The position numbers and the translations under genes were made by a program. Shown here piece after piece: positions 7,421-14,632 of a DNA stretch of 14,632 nt; the first letter of the stretch is position 1; each line of letters begins with the position of its first letter. This stretch comes from CAYYMH01 sp964472785. Its GTDB lineage: Bacteria > Zhuqueibacterota > Zhuqueibacteria > Thermofontimicrobiales > Thermofontimicrobiaceae. Below the pieces are notes generated by a model. It made no database searches, was not told the DNA's origin, and saw only the letters and a list, made by a program, of their open reading frames with translations. The stretch spans positions 1-14,632 of the forward strand of contig CAYYMH010000083.1 of assembly GCA_964472785.1 (NCBI GenBank). Direction: 5' to 3'.

Positions 7421-10400
7421 ATGCGAAAAACTACAAAGCTGTTATCAACCATAACAATTATTTTTTTAACTTCATCCGTCAGCTTGGGAAGCTGGAATAA
7501 CACCCGCGACTATGAGACAGTTTTAATTACCGGAAATCGCTTTTCGAAATTTCAGGAGTTACCAGTGGATCAACTTTTTATTTATGCTTACGATTGGCTG
7601 AATAATGAATGGCATCAAATTCCGTATCAGATCGACGAAAAAGATGGCGGGAATGATTATTTTATTAATCCGAATCAAGTTTTAGATTCGAACGATGAAA
7701 TATTAGTAATGGCAAAAGACGCGGGAGATAGAGCCACTCAAACCGAATGGATTGATGATGAAGACTCACGTCAATTTAATCGCTACGAAATTGAGATAGC
7801 AGACCCGCTTGATCCAACTTCGACTAAATATATCTATGTTTACCGCTCTAACCTGCTAACCCGCGAGCCGAATTTAACCCGGTACATGTATTACACTCCG
7901 GCGTCAAGTGGCGGAAATGATAAAATTGAAACGATTGGGTACGTCGAAGGACACAATACCAGCGGAGTTCCTGATGAATGGAGAATTCCGACGGAAGCGG
8001 GTGGTAACAATGCGGATATTTTAGATCGCCAAAAAGCCCGAGTCAAAGGGAAATACAAATTGGTTTTTTTCTCGGTCAATTACCAAATGAAGGAGACCGA
8101 CTTAGAGTTGGATGGCAGCATTCAGTACAAAACCGGTCCGATTCGAACAATTCGGGATATTAAATATAAAGTAAATTTTGCAGGCATTCAGACAGTGACG
8201 GTGGGGACGTTCAAGTACCAATATTATCCCTACCAAATCATTTCTTTTGGCACGAATAAATCGCTGAGCTCCGATTACGGTATTCAACTTATCCGACAAT
8301 CCTTTGATCTCAACGCGAATGCAACCGGAATGCTGTTTAATGACCCGACAAATTTTGAGGTGTTGATTGATGGCGTTAATGAAACGGTAACAAAAACGCT
8401 GTTGCCTTCACCAGAAGTAAACTGGTACATGTATTCGGGAACACCCGGAACAATTATCATGCTTAATGAATACGAAAGTTTGTCGGGAGCAACAGAGAGT
8501 TTTTACTACCGCGACAGTGAATCGGGTGGAACCGCTGACGGGACAGATGACACGGGTGATAATAAAAGCTACGGTGATGCCGGAATCCGGTTTGACGGCA
8601 GCAAAATCCAAGGCAGTTTCAGTATCCCTTACGCCACCTATTATTTGCCGGGAAACCAGCCCCGGGAGGTGGGTTTCGCGATGAAAGATCATTACCAAAA
8701 TCCACTAACAACAACGTCAATTTCACAAGGCTATGTTTCGCCTGCCGAGATCGTTGTTTCTATTCCCGATACGACGGGTCAGCAACAAATTCCCATTCAG
8801 ATTCCGGTACAGATTGGCGATTTGCTGGGAGAGCAAATTGATAGTTTGAAAATGCAAATTTACTATAATTCCCGGATTTTGTCTGTCGATGACATTACAA
8901 CAGAAAATACCTTAGTTGAAACCTGGAGCTTACCGGTTTTGGATATATCAACCGATACAGTCAAGGTGTCATTAAATGGAACGTCTCCATTGGCAGGCAG
9001 CGGAGTTTTGATTAATTTAAATTGTACACCCATTGGCGAAGTCGGGGATGAAACACCTTTGAATTTGGTCCATGTAAAATTCAATCGGGGTGATCCGATC
9101 GCGATAATAACAAACGGTTCCTTGTCTGTATTGCCACCGCCGGAAGTTGCTGTTTCGTTGCCCGATACAAGCGGGGTGACCGGCACTGACTTATTCGTCC
9201 CGGTGAAAATCGGTGATATTACCGGCATGTATGCAACGTCGTGTCACATTGGTATTTCTTACAGTAAATTTGTTTTAAGGGCTTCCGAAGTGAGTCTCGA
9301 AAACACAATTGCCTCAGATTGGAATTTGACTTCCGATATTGGCGCTACAGATGTTGAAATTCAGATAAATGGCAATGTTCCGCTTGCGGGTAGCGGTAAT
9401 TTAGTATGGATTCGATTCAGTTTATTGGGAGACGATAACGATTTTTCACAGTTGCATTTTACAGATGTGACTTTTAATGATGGCGTGCCTGTTGCCCAAG
9501 CAAGTGATGGAAGTGTTACAATTTCAACACCGCCACCAAATGAGATTCAGGTATTCATTCCCAACCGTTACGTAAAATCAAATGAGGGTATCTATGTTCC
9601 GATTGTGGTTTCTTCACTAACTGGATTCGGAATCAATAATTACCGTTTTGAGTTGTCCTTTGATGGACAGGTGTTGGATTTTACCGGAGTCGATGCGGAA
9701 AGAACGATTTCGGAGTCTTCTGTTTTTCCTCTTGTGGATGATCAGACAGATAAAGCAATTATTACAGCAATCAGACAGACTCAACTCAGCGGCAGTGGAG
9801 CTTTGGTGTACCTGAAATTTAATGTCGTCGGGCCGGATGGGTCAAGCTCAATAATCCATTTTGAGAACATTGATTTTCTGACGCCCAATATTTTTGTGAG
9901 CGCAAATGATGGAACGATTTTCGTGTCCGGTGTCATTCCGGTAGAGCTTGCCTCTCTCGAAGGAACAGCAGTTGGCACAGAAGTGCGTCTGCGCTGGACA
10001 ACCGAATCTGAGACCAATAATTATGGATTTTTTATTGAGCGACGAAATAAAGTTAAAGAAATTTGGGAAGAAATTGGTTTCAAAGAAGGAGCAGGAACAA
10101 CGGCTCATCCGCAAACTTATGAATTTAGGGATAAAAATGTTCCGGTTGGTGATTGGCAATATCGGTTGAAACAACAGGACATGGACGGATCGGTTCATTT
10201 TTCTCACGAAATTAATGTCCGGGTGACTGCACCGGAAAAATTTACACTGAAGCAGAACTTCCCCAATCCGTTTAATGCAGCCACCACGATTCCGTATGAA
10301 TTACCGGAGGGAAACCATAAAATCAGCGTCACTGTTTTCAATTTATTAGGTCAGCCGATCCGCCATCTTGTTCACCAACAGACTAAACAGGGCGGTTTTC

Positions 10401-10519
10401 ACCAGGTGATTTGGGACGGAAAAGACGAAAACGGAAATCTGATGCCCAGTGGTGTGTATTATGTGCAGTTAATTACAGGAAAAACGCGGATTAACAGAAA
10501 AATACTCTTTATCGAGTAG
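7421..10519 (+). CDS. Secreted T9SS cargo protein with three tandem cohesin-like domains
   Basis: The 1,032-residue product has a signal peptide ending near 'SSVSLGS' (residue ~25). Residues ~27-430 match the unassigned N-terminal module of the product at 1277-3184: both carry 'IDEKD', 'DRQKAR', 'LSSDY..', 'IRQSFDL' and 'LPGNQ'. Then come three cohesin-like domains at residues ~443-572, 575-705 and 708-836. Each starts with a 'VxIPD' or similar strand and carries an 'IPVxIGD' element, 'PLAGSG(V/N)L' or 'QLSGSGALVYL' and a closing 'GSLSV'-like strand. A fibronectin-like linker (~838-935, 'WTTESETNNYGFF') and a T9SS type A sorting domain (~941-1032, 'NFPNPFN') follow. Cohesins bind dockerins in cellulosomes, but cohesin-like folds also occur in adhesion and surface proteins, and no dockerin is visible in this window. 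Its role as a surface scaffold or adhesin is inference. It has its own transcription unit after the terminator at 7345-7377. Confidence 0.83.
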   Translation: MRKTTKLLSTITIIFLTSSVSLGSWNNTRDYETVLITGNRFSKFQELPVDQLFIYAYDWLNNEWHQIPYQIDEKDGGNDYFINPNQVLDSNDEILVMAKDAGDRATQTEWIDDEDSRQFNRYEIEIADPLDPTSTKYIYVYRSNLLTREPNLTRYMYYTPASSGGNDKIETIGYVEGHNTSGVPDEWRIPTEAGGNNADILDRQKARVKGKYKLVFFSVNYQMKETDLELDGSIQYKTGPIRTIRDIKYKVNFAGIQTVTVGTFKYQYYPYQIISFGTNKSLSSDYGIQLIRQSFDLNANATGMLFNDPTNFEVLIDGVNETVTKTLLPSPEVNWYMYSGTPGTIIMLNEYESLSGATESFYYRDSESGGTADGTDDTGDNKSYGDAGIRFDGSKIQGSFSIPYATYYLPGNQPREVGFAMKDHYQNPLTTTSISQGYVSPAEIVVSIPDTTGQQQIPIQIPVQIGDLLGEQIDSLKMQIYYNSRILSVDDITTENTLVETWSLPVLDISTDTVKVSLNGTSPLAGSGVLINLNCTPIGEVGDETPLNLVHVKFNRGDPIAIITNGSLSVLPPPEVAVSLPDTSGVTGTDLFVPVKIGDITGMYATSCHIGISYSKFVLRASEVSLENTIASDWNLTSDIGATDVEIQINGNVPLAGSGNLVWIRFSLLGDDNDFSQLHFTDVTFNDGVPVAQASDGSVTISTPPPNEIQVFIPNRYVKSNEGIYVPIVVSSLTGFGINNYRFELSFDGQVLDFTGVDAERTISESSVFPLVDDQTDKAIITAIRQTQLSGSGALVYLKFNVVGPDGSSSIIHFENIDFLTPNIFVSANDGTIFVSGVIPVELASLEGTAVGTEVRLRWTTESETNNYGFFIERRNKVKEIWEEIGFKEGAGTTAHPQTYEFRDKNVPVGDWQYRLKQQDMDGSVHFSHEINVRVTAPEKFTLKQNFPNPFNAATTIPYELPEGNHKISVTVFNLLGQPIRHLVHQQTKQGGFHQVIWDGKDENGNLMPSGVYYVQLITGKTRINRKILFIE

Positions 10520-10558
10520 TTTAGCCGTATGTGATAAAAAAATATTAGCCAAGTATTG

Positions 10559-10614
10559 ACACAGATTTTCACAGATTATTTATTTAATTTTATTAAATCC
10601 GTGTCGATCTGTGT
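10559..10614. repeat. Imperfect inverted repeat of the CACAGATT / AATCYGTG type
   Basis: Bases 10559-10577 (ACACAGATTTTCACAGATT) match the reverse complement of 10596-10614 at 15 of 19 positions, around an 18-base AT spacer. A further half-unit (GTGTAAATCCGTGG) follows at 10611-10624. The words CACAGATT and AATCCGTG are typical of dispersed intergenic repeats seen in several bacterial phyla. The structure fills most of the gap between the cohesin gene and the permease operon. No clear terminator with a T run was found here. Confidence 0.6.
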
Positions 10615-10680
10615 AAATCCGTGGTTTCCATATTTTTTCCAAAAGACGTTTAAACAAGTGATCAAGTATAGGCTCGTTAA

Positions 10681-11655
10681 ATGCTCAATTATATCATTCG
10701 ACGAATTCTTACTTTGATTCCGCTTTATATCGGAATTACGATCATCACGTTTATCATCATCCATTTAGCGCCGGGTAAGCCTTCCGATTTAGAGACACAG
10801 ATGCGTCCCGGTCTGGCGATTGCCCGGGAGCGGCTCGAAAAAATCTACGGACTGGACAAACCGCTCCACATCCAGTACTGGAGCTGGTTCAAACGCATGG
10901 TGGTGTTTGATTTCGGATATTCATTCAAGGACAGCCAGCCGGTTATGGACAAAATCATGCAAACCCTGCCCAACACGATTATTCTCAATTTAGCATCATT
11001 ATTTCTCATTTATTTAATAGCGGTGCCGATAGGCATCCTCTCTGCGGTGAAGCAGTACTCAATTTTTGACAAAGTGTCCACCGTTTTCGTTTTCATCGGC
11101 ATGGCGGTGCCCAGTTTTTGGCTGGCGTTGCTATTGATCCTTGTCTTTTCAGTGAAACTGCAATGGCTGCCGATTTCGGGGATGCATTCGCTGCTGTACA
11201 ATTACCAGTCGCTCCCCTTCTATGATAAAGTGTGGGATATTTTGAGCCATGCAATTTTACCGGTGATCATTTTGGCATTTGCCGGGCTGGCATGGTTGTC
11301 GCGTTACACCCGTTCGAGTATGCTGGAGATCATTCGCCAGGATTATATCACTACGGCGCGCGCCAAGGGATTGAGCGAAGGAAAAGTGATTTACAAACAC
11401 GCACTCAGAAACGCGCTGCTGCCCATTGTCACTATTTTGGGATTGAGCCTGCCCGGATTAATCAGCGGAAGTGTGATCGTGGAAACGATCTTTGCCTGGC
11501 CCGGTATGGGCAGGCTGGCTTATCAGTCCGTTTTAGCGCGGGACTATCCGGTGATTATGGGCACGTCTGTGTTTTCGGTTTTTCTGCTGCTGTTCGGAAA
11601 TCTTATCGCTGACATTATGTACGGAATTGTTGATCCGAGGATTAAATATGACTGA
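10681..11655 (+). CDS. DppB/OppB-type peptide ABC transporter permease
   Basis: The 324-residue product is the first integral membrane subunit of a binding-protein-dependent importer for di- or oligopeptides or nickel. It has about six membrane spans: the first at residues ~9-29 ('LIPLYIGITIITFIIIHLAP', typical of this subunit), the rest between ~98 and 308. The EAA loop that contacts the ATPase is at ~220-243 ('DYITTARAKGLSEGKVIYKH', then 'LRNALLP'). The 'VETIFAWPGMGRLAYQSVLARDYPV' region and the final 'VDPRIKYD' are also standard for the family. The length is normal. The Shine-Dalgarno is weak (AGG at 10670-10672). Its last eight bases overlap the next gene. The substrate cannot be told from this subunit, so no gene symbol is given. 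Confidence 0.95.
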   Translation: MLNYIIRRILTLIPLYIGITIITFIIIHLAPGKPSDLETQMRPGLAIARERLEKIYGLDKPLHIQYWSWFKRMVVFDFGYSFKDSQPVMDKIMQTLPNTIILNLASLFLIYLIAVPIGILSAVKQYSIFDKVSTVFVFIGMAVPSFWLALLLILVFSVKLQWLPISGMHSLLYNYQSLPFYDKVWDILSHAILPVIILAFAGLAWLSRYTRSSMLEIIRQDYITTARAKGLSEGKVIYKHALRNALLPIVTILGLSLPGLISGSVIVETIFAWPGMGRLAYQSVLARDYPVIMGTSVFSVFLLLFGNLIADIMYGIVDPRIKYD

Positions 11656-12505
11656 TATCATTCGATCCGATTCGATGCTGGACATCTTTTTCCCGCAATT
11701 CAAAAAAAATAAACTGGCGGTGGTCAGCGCCATCGTTATTTTGATATTGATTCTCGTCGCCATTTTCAGCTCGGTCATTGCGCCCTACAGTCCGGATGAA
11801 ATTAATTTAAAAAAAATTTATCAGCCGCCATCGTGGAAACATCCGTTTGGTACGGACATGAACGGCAGGGATGTGTTTTCACGCGTCATTTACGGCGCGA
11901 GAATTTCCATGAGTGTGGGATTTATTTCATCGGGAATATCGGGACTGATCGGTGTTTTGATTGGCGCATTCGCCGGATTTTTTGGCGGCAAGATCGACAC
12001 GCTGCTGATGCGTCTGGTCGATCTGGTGCTATCGATTCCATCGTTCTTTCTGTTGCTAATGGTGATCGCAATGTTGGAGCCCAATATTTACAACGTGATG
12101 ATTGTCATCGCGCTGACGAGTTGGCCCGGATTGGCGAGAATGGTGCGCGCGGAAGTGCTCTCTGTCCGTGAGCGGGATTTTGTCCAGGCTGCCGTTGCGC
12201 TGGGAATCGGACGCTGGCGGATCATCTGGCGGCATATTATTCCCAATGTGTTAGCGCCGGTATTTGTGGCGATGACGTTGGGTGTCGCCGCGGCGATTTT
12301 GGTGGAATCTGGTCTGTCCTTTTTAGGATTGGGCGTGCAGCCGCCCACACCGAGCTGGGGCAATATTTTAGCCCAGGGTCGTTCCGTGATGCAGTTTGCG
12401 TGGTGGATGACGGTGTTTCCGGGTTTAGCCATTTTTATCACGGTATTGGGATATAATTTAATCGGTGAAGGATTGCGCGATGCGCTCGATCCGCGGTTGA
12501 GGTAA
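11648..12505 (+). CDS. DppC/OppC-type peptide ABC transporter permease
   Basis: The 285-residue product is the second membrane subunit of the importer. The start chosen is the ATG at 11648, which overlaps the previous stop (ATGACTGA) and suggests translational coupling; an upstream alternative at 11627 lies inside the preceding gene. The N-terminal span (residues ~18-43) is followed by the family motif 'HPFGTDMNGRDVFSRVIYGA', several further spans, an EAA loop at ~178-200 ('VQAAVALGIGRWRIIWRHI') and the conserved 'ESGLSFLGLGVQPPTPSWG'. The C-terminus 'LRDALDPRLR' is typical. No ATPase (DppD/DppF) or solute-binding protein lies downstream; the operon ends in a hairpin cluster. The partner subunits must be encoded elsewhere in the genome, or upstream copies serve this pair. 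Confidence 0.95.
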   Translation: MTDIIRSDSMLDIFFPQFKKNKLAVVSAIVILILILVAIFSSVIAPYSPDEINLKKIYQPPSWKHPFGTDMNGRDVFSRVIYGARISMSVGFISSGISGLIGVLIGAFAGFFGGKIDTLLMRLVDLVLSIPSFFLLLMVIAMLEPNIYNVMIVIALTSWPGLARMVRAEVLSVRERDFVQAAVALGIGRWRIIWRHIIPNVLAPVFVAMTLGVAAAILVESGLSFLGLGVQPPTPSWGNILAQGRSVMQFAWWMTVFPGLAIFITVLGYNLIGEGLRDALDPRLR

Positions 12506-12514
12506 ATTCATGTT

Positions 12515-12682
12515 AAACCCTTTCAGGGTTTTGAACTTCTTTTTTGTTTGTTTGCTACACATGTTCAATCCCTTCGGGATTGGTTTGAATCGAGAATTTA
12601 ACCATTTTAGAATAACACCGGAGGTGTTGAATATTTTTAGAAATAATGATCAACACAACGCACACCAACCCCGTAGGGGTTG
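12515..12682. repeat. Cluster of four REP-like hairpins with three-base loops
   Basis: Four palindromes sit in the 235-base gap between the permease and NACHT genes. They are AAACCCT-TTC-AGGGTTT (12515-12531), CAATCCC-TTC-GGGATTG (12566-12582), AACACC-GGA-GGTGTT (12614-12628) and CAACCCC-GTA-GGGGTTG (12666-12682). Stems are 6-7 bp and each loop is three bases. The last two are followed directly by (T)TGAAT, and similar TTGAA words follow the first two at short distance. Such units resemble REP sequences spread by single-strand (Y1-type) transposases, but no transposase is present. They may also slow or end transcription from the permease operon. Confidence 0.75.
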
Positions 12683-12740
12683 AATTTTTATGATTAAAAT
12701 ATTACGCCAAATCTAAAAATGTGGGAAAGGAGCATTTAAG

Positions 12741-14597
12741 ATGAAGAAAATAGTATTGATCCTTTTGTTAATTTATCTTCCGGCTTTGTTCGCCCAGGAA
12801 ACCTCGCAAATCGACGCTGCAAAACAACAGCAAGATACACAGGGCGAAGCAGATTCATTATCACGAAATATAAAATCAATTAATTTTGATCATGGAGAGA
12901 AAGATAGTGCTGGATTCGATTTCAAGAAATGGATACCTTGGATATTATCTGTTATTTTGTCATTTTTGTTAATCGTTCAATATTTTCGAATGAAACCAGA
13001 TGCGTTCAGAAAGAAAACCGGAGAATTAGAAGCTGAAGCTGAAAGTGAAAAGAAAAAAGATGAAACACAAAAGACAGGTGTCGAACAAATCCTCAAAAAA
13101 GCCCTCACCGAAGAGTTAGGCAGTATCCGCCTGTTAGGCTCGCCGGAAATTCAGAACATTCCGGTTAAGCTGCTGGATTCTTTTGTCAACCTTCGTATTT
13201 CAGAGACCTTTCGCAGTGAGGAACAGTTTGAAAACAAGCGGAAACAGCACATCAAAGAATTTGTCGATCGTGATTTTAATCCTGACGAAATTTTGAAAAG
13301 AGCCTTTTCGCGCTACCGGATGCTGCTCATCATCGGGGATCCCGGATTCGGGAAAACGACTCTGTTGAAATATTACGCCATTACCTGCCTTGACGGCGGT
13401 TATCAAAAATTGGGTTTTGATAAACCGATTTTACCGTTGTATTTGCCGTTGCGCGAACTTGTGCTGACAAAATCACTATGCGAGAATCTGGTTGACTGGG
13501 CGAAAAGACATGAGCACAAAATTACCGATGATGTTTTTTACGACTGGCTTCATAACAAAACGAGCCTGGTGCTGCTTGACGGATTGGATGAAATCAGTGA
13601 AATTGAAAAGCGGCGGCAGGTTTGCAAATGGATCGATGAAAAAGCTGCGGGTTTAACAAAAGCGAGATTTGTGGTCACCTCGCGTTGGACCGGTTACAAA
13701 AAATTGGATGGCATCGAAATCGGTTTTGATCATTTGCGCGCGGACATCAAGGAATTTACACCACAGCAGCAGGAAGAATTTATCCGTAAATGGTTCGCCG
13801 CGGTGGCGCGGGTTTCCATGCCGCCAAAGGGGGAAGAAGCGGATTGGAAGGAACGGAATTTAAAACGTGCTTCAAAACGGGCACAGGAACTCATCGACTA
13901 TCTTAAAAAAAGTGAAAATAAGGCGCTGCGCGAACTGATGGTTTCGCCGCTGCTGCTTCAGATCATCGCTATTTTGGGTAAAGAACGAGCATTTCACGCG
14001 ACCAACAGGACCGAGCTCTACAGCGCCGCCCTCAATTATCTGTTGGATTACCGGGATCGGAAAAGAGAGCTTTATCCCAAGCTACCGGCAAAACAGGCGC
14101 GCAGTGTGCTGGCGCCGACTGCTTTTTGGATGCAGGAAAAAGTGAGACGAGACGATGTCTCAAGGGATGACATGCACGATACTTTATTGCCTTTTTTAAA
14201 GCCGATTGATGATAAGTTATCTCCCGGTGAATTTTGTAAAAATCTGTGTGAACGCGCCGGAATTTTGGCAGAACTGGGAACGGATGAATATATTTTTCGT
14301 CACAAATCTTTTCGTGAGTATTTGTGTAGCCTGCATATTTTTGAGAAAGCTCACGATTCAAAATTCCTTGAAAAACTTGTCGCTTATTTTGGAGATGACT
14401 GGTGGGAAGAACCGTTTCGGTTTTTTATGGGGGAATCGAATGCAGAAAAATTTGATAATTTTATGAGAGCGCTGTTCAATTCTTCGGTGACTGATGAGCT
14501 GGACCAAAAAGCACAGAATCTGTTGCAGACAATGGTAAAAGATGCTTCAGCGAGAAAAATCGACGGGCTGGTGGACATTATTCTATTACCAAATTAA
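12741..14597 (+). CDS. Membrane-tethered NACHT-family STAND NTPase
   Basis: The 618-residue product starts at an ATG eight bases after a strong Shine-Dalgarno (GGAAAGGAG, 12724-12732). Residues 1-18 form a signal peptide (to 'LPALFA'), followed by ~45 polar residues. A single membrane span is at 64-82 ('WIPWILSVILSFLLIVQYF'), and then a basic stretch ('RMKPDAFRKK') that argues for a cytoplasmic C-terminal part. A Glu/Lys-rich linker leads to the NACHT core. This has Walker A at 199-207 (GDPGFGKTT), the NACHT-type Walker B at 276-284 (LVLLDGLDE) and a sensor-like 'VVTSRW' at 311-316. The C-terminal 'FRHKSFREYL' is typical of the helical end of NACHT modules. No LRR, WD40, TPR or HEAT sensor repeats and no effector domain are recognisable. 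STAND NTPases act as signalling or immune switches in bacteria, but a defence role here is not shown by context. The stop lies inside the palindrome at the window end. Confidence 0.88.
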   Translation: MKKIVLILLLIYLPALFAQETSQIDAAKQQQDTQGEADSLSRNIKSINFDHGEKDSAGFDFKKWIPWILSVILSFLLIVQYFRMKPDAFRKKTGELEAEAESEKKKDETQKTGVEQILKKALTEELGSIRLLGSPEIQNIPVKLLDSFVNLRISETFRSEEQFENKRKQHIKEFVDRDFNPDEILKRAFSRYRMLLIIGDPGFGKTTLLKYYAITCLDGGYQKLGFDKPILPLYLPLRELVLTKSLCENLVDWAKRHEHKITDDVFYDWLHNKTSLVLLDGLDEISEIEKRRQVCKWIDEKAAGLTKARFVVTSRWTGYKKLDGIEIGFDHLRADIKEFTPQQQEEFIRKWFAAVARVSMPPKGEEADWKERNLKRASKRAQELIDYLKKSENKALRELMVSPLLLQIIAILGKERAFHATNRTELYSAALNYLLDYRDRKRELYPKLPAKQARSVLAPTAFWMQEKVRRDDVSRDDMHDTLLPFLKPIDDKLSPGEFCKNLCERAGILAELGTDEYIFRHKSFREYLCSLHIFEKAHDSKFLEKLVAYFGDDWWEEPFRFFMGESNAEKFDNFMRALFNSSVTDELDQKAQNLLQTMVKDASARKIDGLVDIILLPN

Positions 14598-14632
14598 TCT
14601 TGCGTTTTTTTGCAAGATTAATTTGGTAATAG
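14583..14632. repeat. Perfect 21-bp inverted repeat ending on the last base of the window
   Basis: Arms at 14583-14603 (starting CTATTACC, ending CTTGC) and 14612-14632 are perfect reverse complements around GTTTTTTT. The NACHT stop codon TAA (14595-14597) is inside the left arm. A natural terminator usually has a shorter, GC-rich stem with the T run after it; here the T run is the loop. Because the window stops exactly at the arm end, an assembly or amplification fold-back is a serious alternative. Confidence 0.8.

Noticed and set aside
11627..11647. Upstream start for the DppC-type permease
   Set aside because: It lies deeper inside the preceding gene; the ATG at 11648 gives the normal N-terminus and a coupled overlap.
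12515..12682. CRISPR array
   Set aside because: The repeated units are hairpins with different sequences and irregular spacing, not identical direct repeats with uniform spacers.
14583..14632. Intrinsic terminator of the NACHT gene
   Set aside because: The T run is the loop, not after the stem, and the arms are long and AT-rich; an assembly fold-back is at least as likely.

Overview
The window (14,632 bases, AT-leaning) looks like the end of a contig from an uncultured bacterium of the FCB group, most like Calditrichota or the KSB1-type lineages. Three large secreted proteins end in a type IX secretion (T9SS) type A sorting domain with the 'N-(Y/F)-P-N-P-F-N' signature. The intergenic DNA carries many short hairpins of the REP kind common in such genomes. 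This placement is inference from style; no rRNA or marker gene is present.

Layout. Positions 1-663 hold a palindrome-rich stretch and a decayed minus-strand gene: the N-terminal end of an integron-type tyrosine recombinase, frameshifted and cut off, joined to the tail of an unrelated small protein. Positions 664-1276 are non-coding. They contain a heptamer repeat and a 224-bp MITE-like element (811-1034) with 24-bp imperfect inverted ends and an 8-bp direct repeat on both sides.

Positions 1277-10519 encode three consecutive exported T9SS cargo proteins. The first and third are paralogues sharing a ~400-residue N-terminal module I cannot assign; the third has three cohesin-like domains inserted. 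Between them is a 1,351-residue protein with a family 11 rhamnogalacturonan-lyase-like propeller, two tandem Ig-like/IPT/malectin units and a sorting domain. The first two genes are probably co-transcribed. A clear intrinsic terminator separates the second from the third. Together they suggest a cell-surface or secreted carbohydrate-binding (perhaps pectin-degrading) set, though no enzyme activity is proven.

Positions 10681-12505 encode the two membrane subunits of a DppBC/OppBC-type peptide ABC importer with overlapping stop and start. No binding protein or ATPase is present here. A cluster of four REP-like hairpins follows (12515-12682). The last gene (12741-14597) encodes a NACHT-family STAND NTPase with an N-terminal signal peptide and one membrane span, so the NTPase is probably tethered to the inner face of the cytoplasmic membrane. 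Its stop codon lies in a perfect 21-bp inverted repeat that finishes on the last base of the window, which may be a hairpin that stopped the assembly.

No tRNA, rRNA or CRISPR array was seen. The most unusual items are the MITE-like element, the cohesin insertion between paralogues, the membrane-tethered NACHT protein and the broken integrase junction.
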